Shown in pieces: positions 14,564 to 14,571 of a DNA stretch of 14,571 nucleotides. How positions within the stretch are numbered: the first letter of the stretch is position 1; each line of letters opens with the position of its first letter. The notes beneath the pieces are model-generated. The model worked only from the letters and a program-made list of their open reading frames with translations. It was not told the origin of the DNA and did not search any database. The position numbers and the translations under genes were made by a program. The stretch is taken from contig CAZXOC010000197.1 in the NCBI GenBank assembly GCA_964642165.1, positions 1 to 14,571 on the forward strand, given 5' to 3'. This DNA is from CAYRVX01 sp964642165 (GTDB taxonomy: Bacteria; Planctomycetota; Phycisphaerae; SM23-33).

Positions 14564-14571
14564 TCTTGTTG

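Noticed and set aside
1..14571. CRISPR array, insertion sequence, phage or toxin-antitoxin module
   Set aside because: No regularly spaced repeats, transposase or integrase motifs, terminal inverted repeats or paired small ORFs were seen on either strand.

Overview
The window is very GC-rich (about two thirds G+C or more by eye) and densely coded. It looks like a chromosomal segment of a Gram-negative, polysaccharide-degrading bacterium, most likely a planctomycete or a relative in the PVC group. That placement is inferred from gene content: a Tat-exported sulfatase beside an alpha-L-fucosidase, a WYL-type regulator, two large TolC-like lipoproteins, and consensus sigma-70 promoters in a high-GC background. 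No ribosomal or other strong phylogenetic marker is present.

Left part (1-2015, minus strand): a proline-rich four-helix membrane protein cut by the window edge lies 38 bases downstream of a phosphomannomutase/phosphoglucomutase-family gene. The two probably form an operon read from a promoter at 2051-2079. The mutase homologue keeps its phosphoserine and phosphate-binding loops but has changes in its metal, sugar and acid/base loops. A back-to-back promoter at 2093-2120 drives the plus-strand genes to the right.

Middle part (2165-8250, plus strand): two tandem paralogous TolC-family lipoproteins (668 and 793 residues), each with its own perfect-hexamer sigma-70 promoter, and no pump or adaptor gene beside them. 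They are followed by a YafY-like HTH/WYL regulator with a conspicuous dyad upstream, and a closely linked D-aminoacyl-tRNA deacylase gene (dtd).

Right part (8430-14563): a tRNA-Tyr(GTA), then a tight three-gene plus-strand operon, then a tRNA-Gly(TCC). The operon encodes an exported clan GH-D/GH36-like glycosidase, a GH29 alpha-L-fucosidase (ATGA overlap with the first gene) and a Tat-exported formylglycine sulfatase. Together they fit stepwise removal of sulfate, fucose and alpha-linked sugar (perhaps galactose) from a sulfated glycan. The substrate is inferred. An AT-rich set of overlapping palindromes lies just upstream of the operon.

There is no gene-free stretch over 300 bases; the longest, 14264-14489, holds a possible tRNA promoter and perhaps a decayed small ORF. 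I see no CRISPR array, transposase, integrase, rRNA or complete defence system. I do not see a clearly new multi-gene system; the strongest candidates for novelty are the tandem TolC-like lipoproteins with their repeat-bearing N-terminal extension and the altered mutase.
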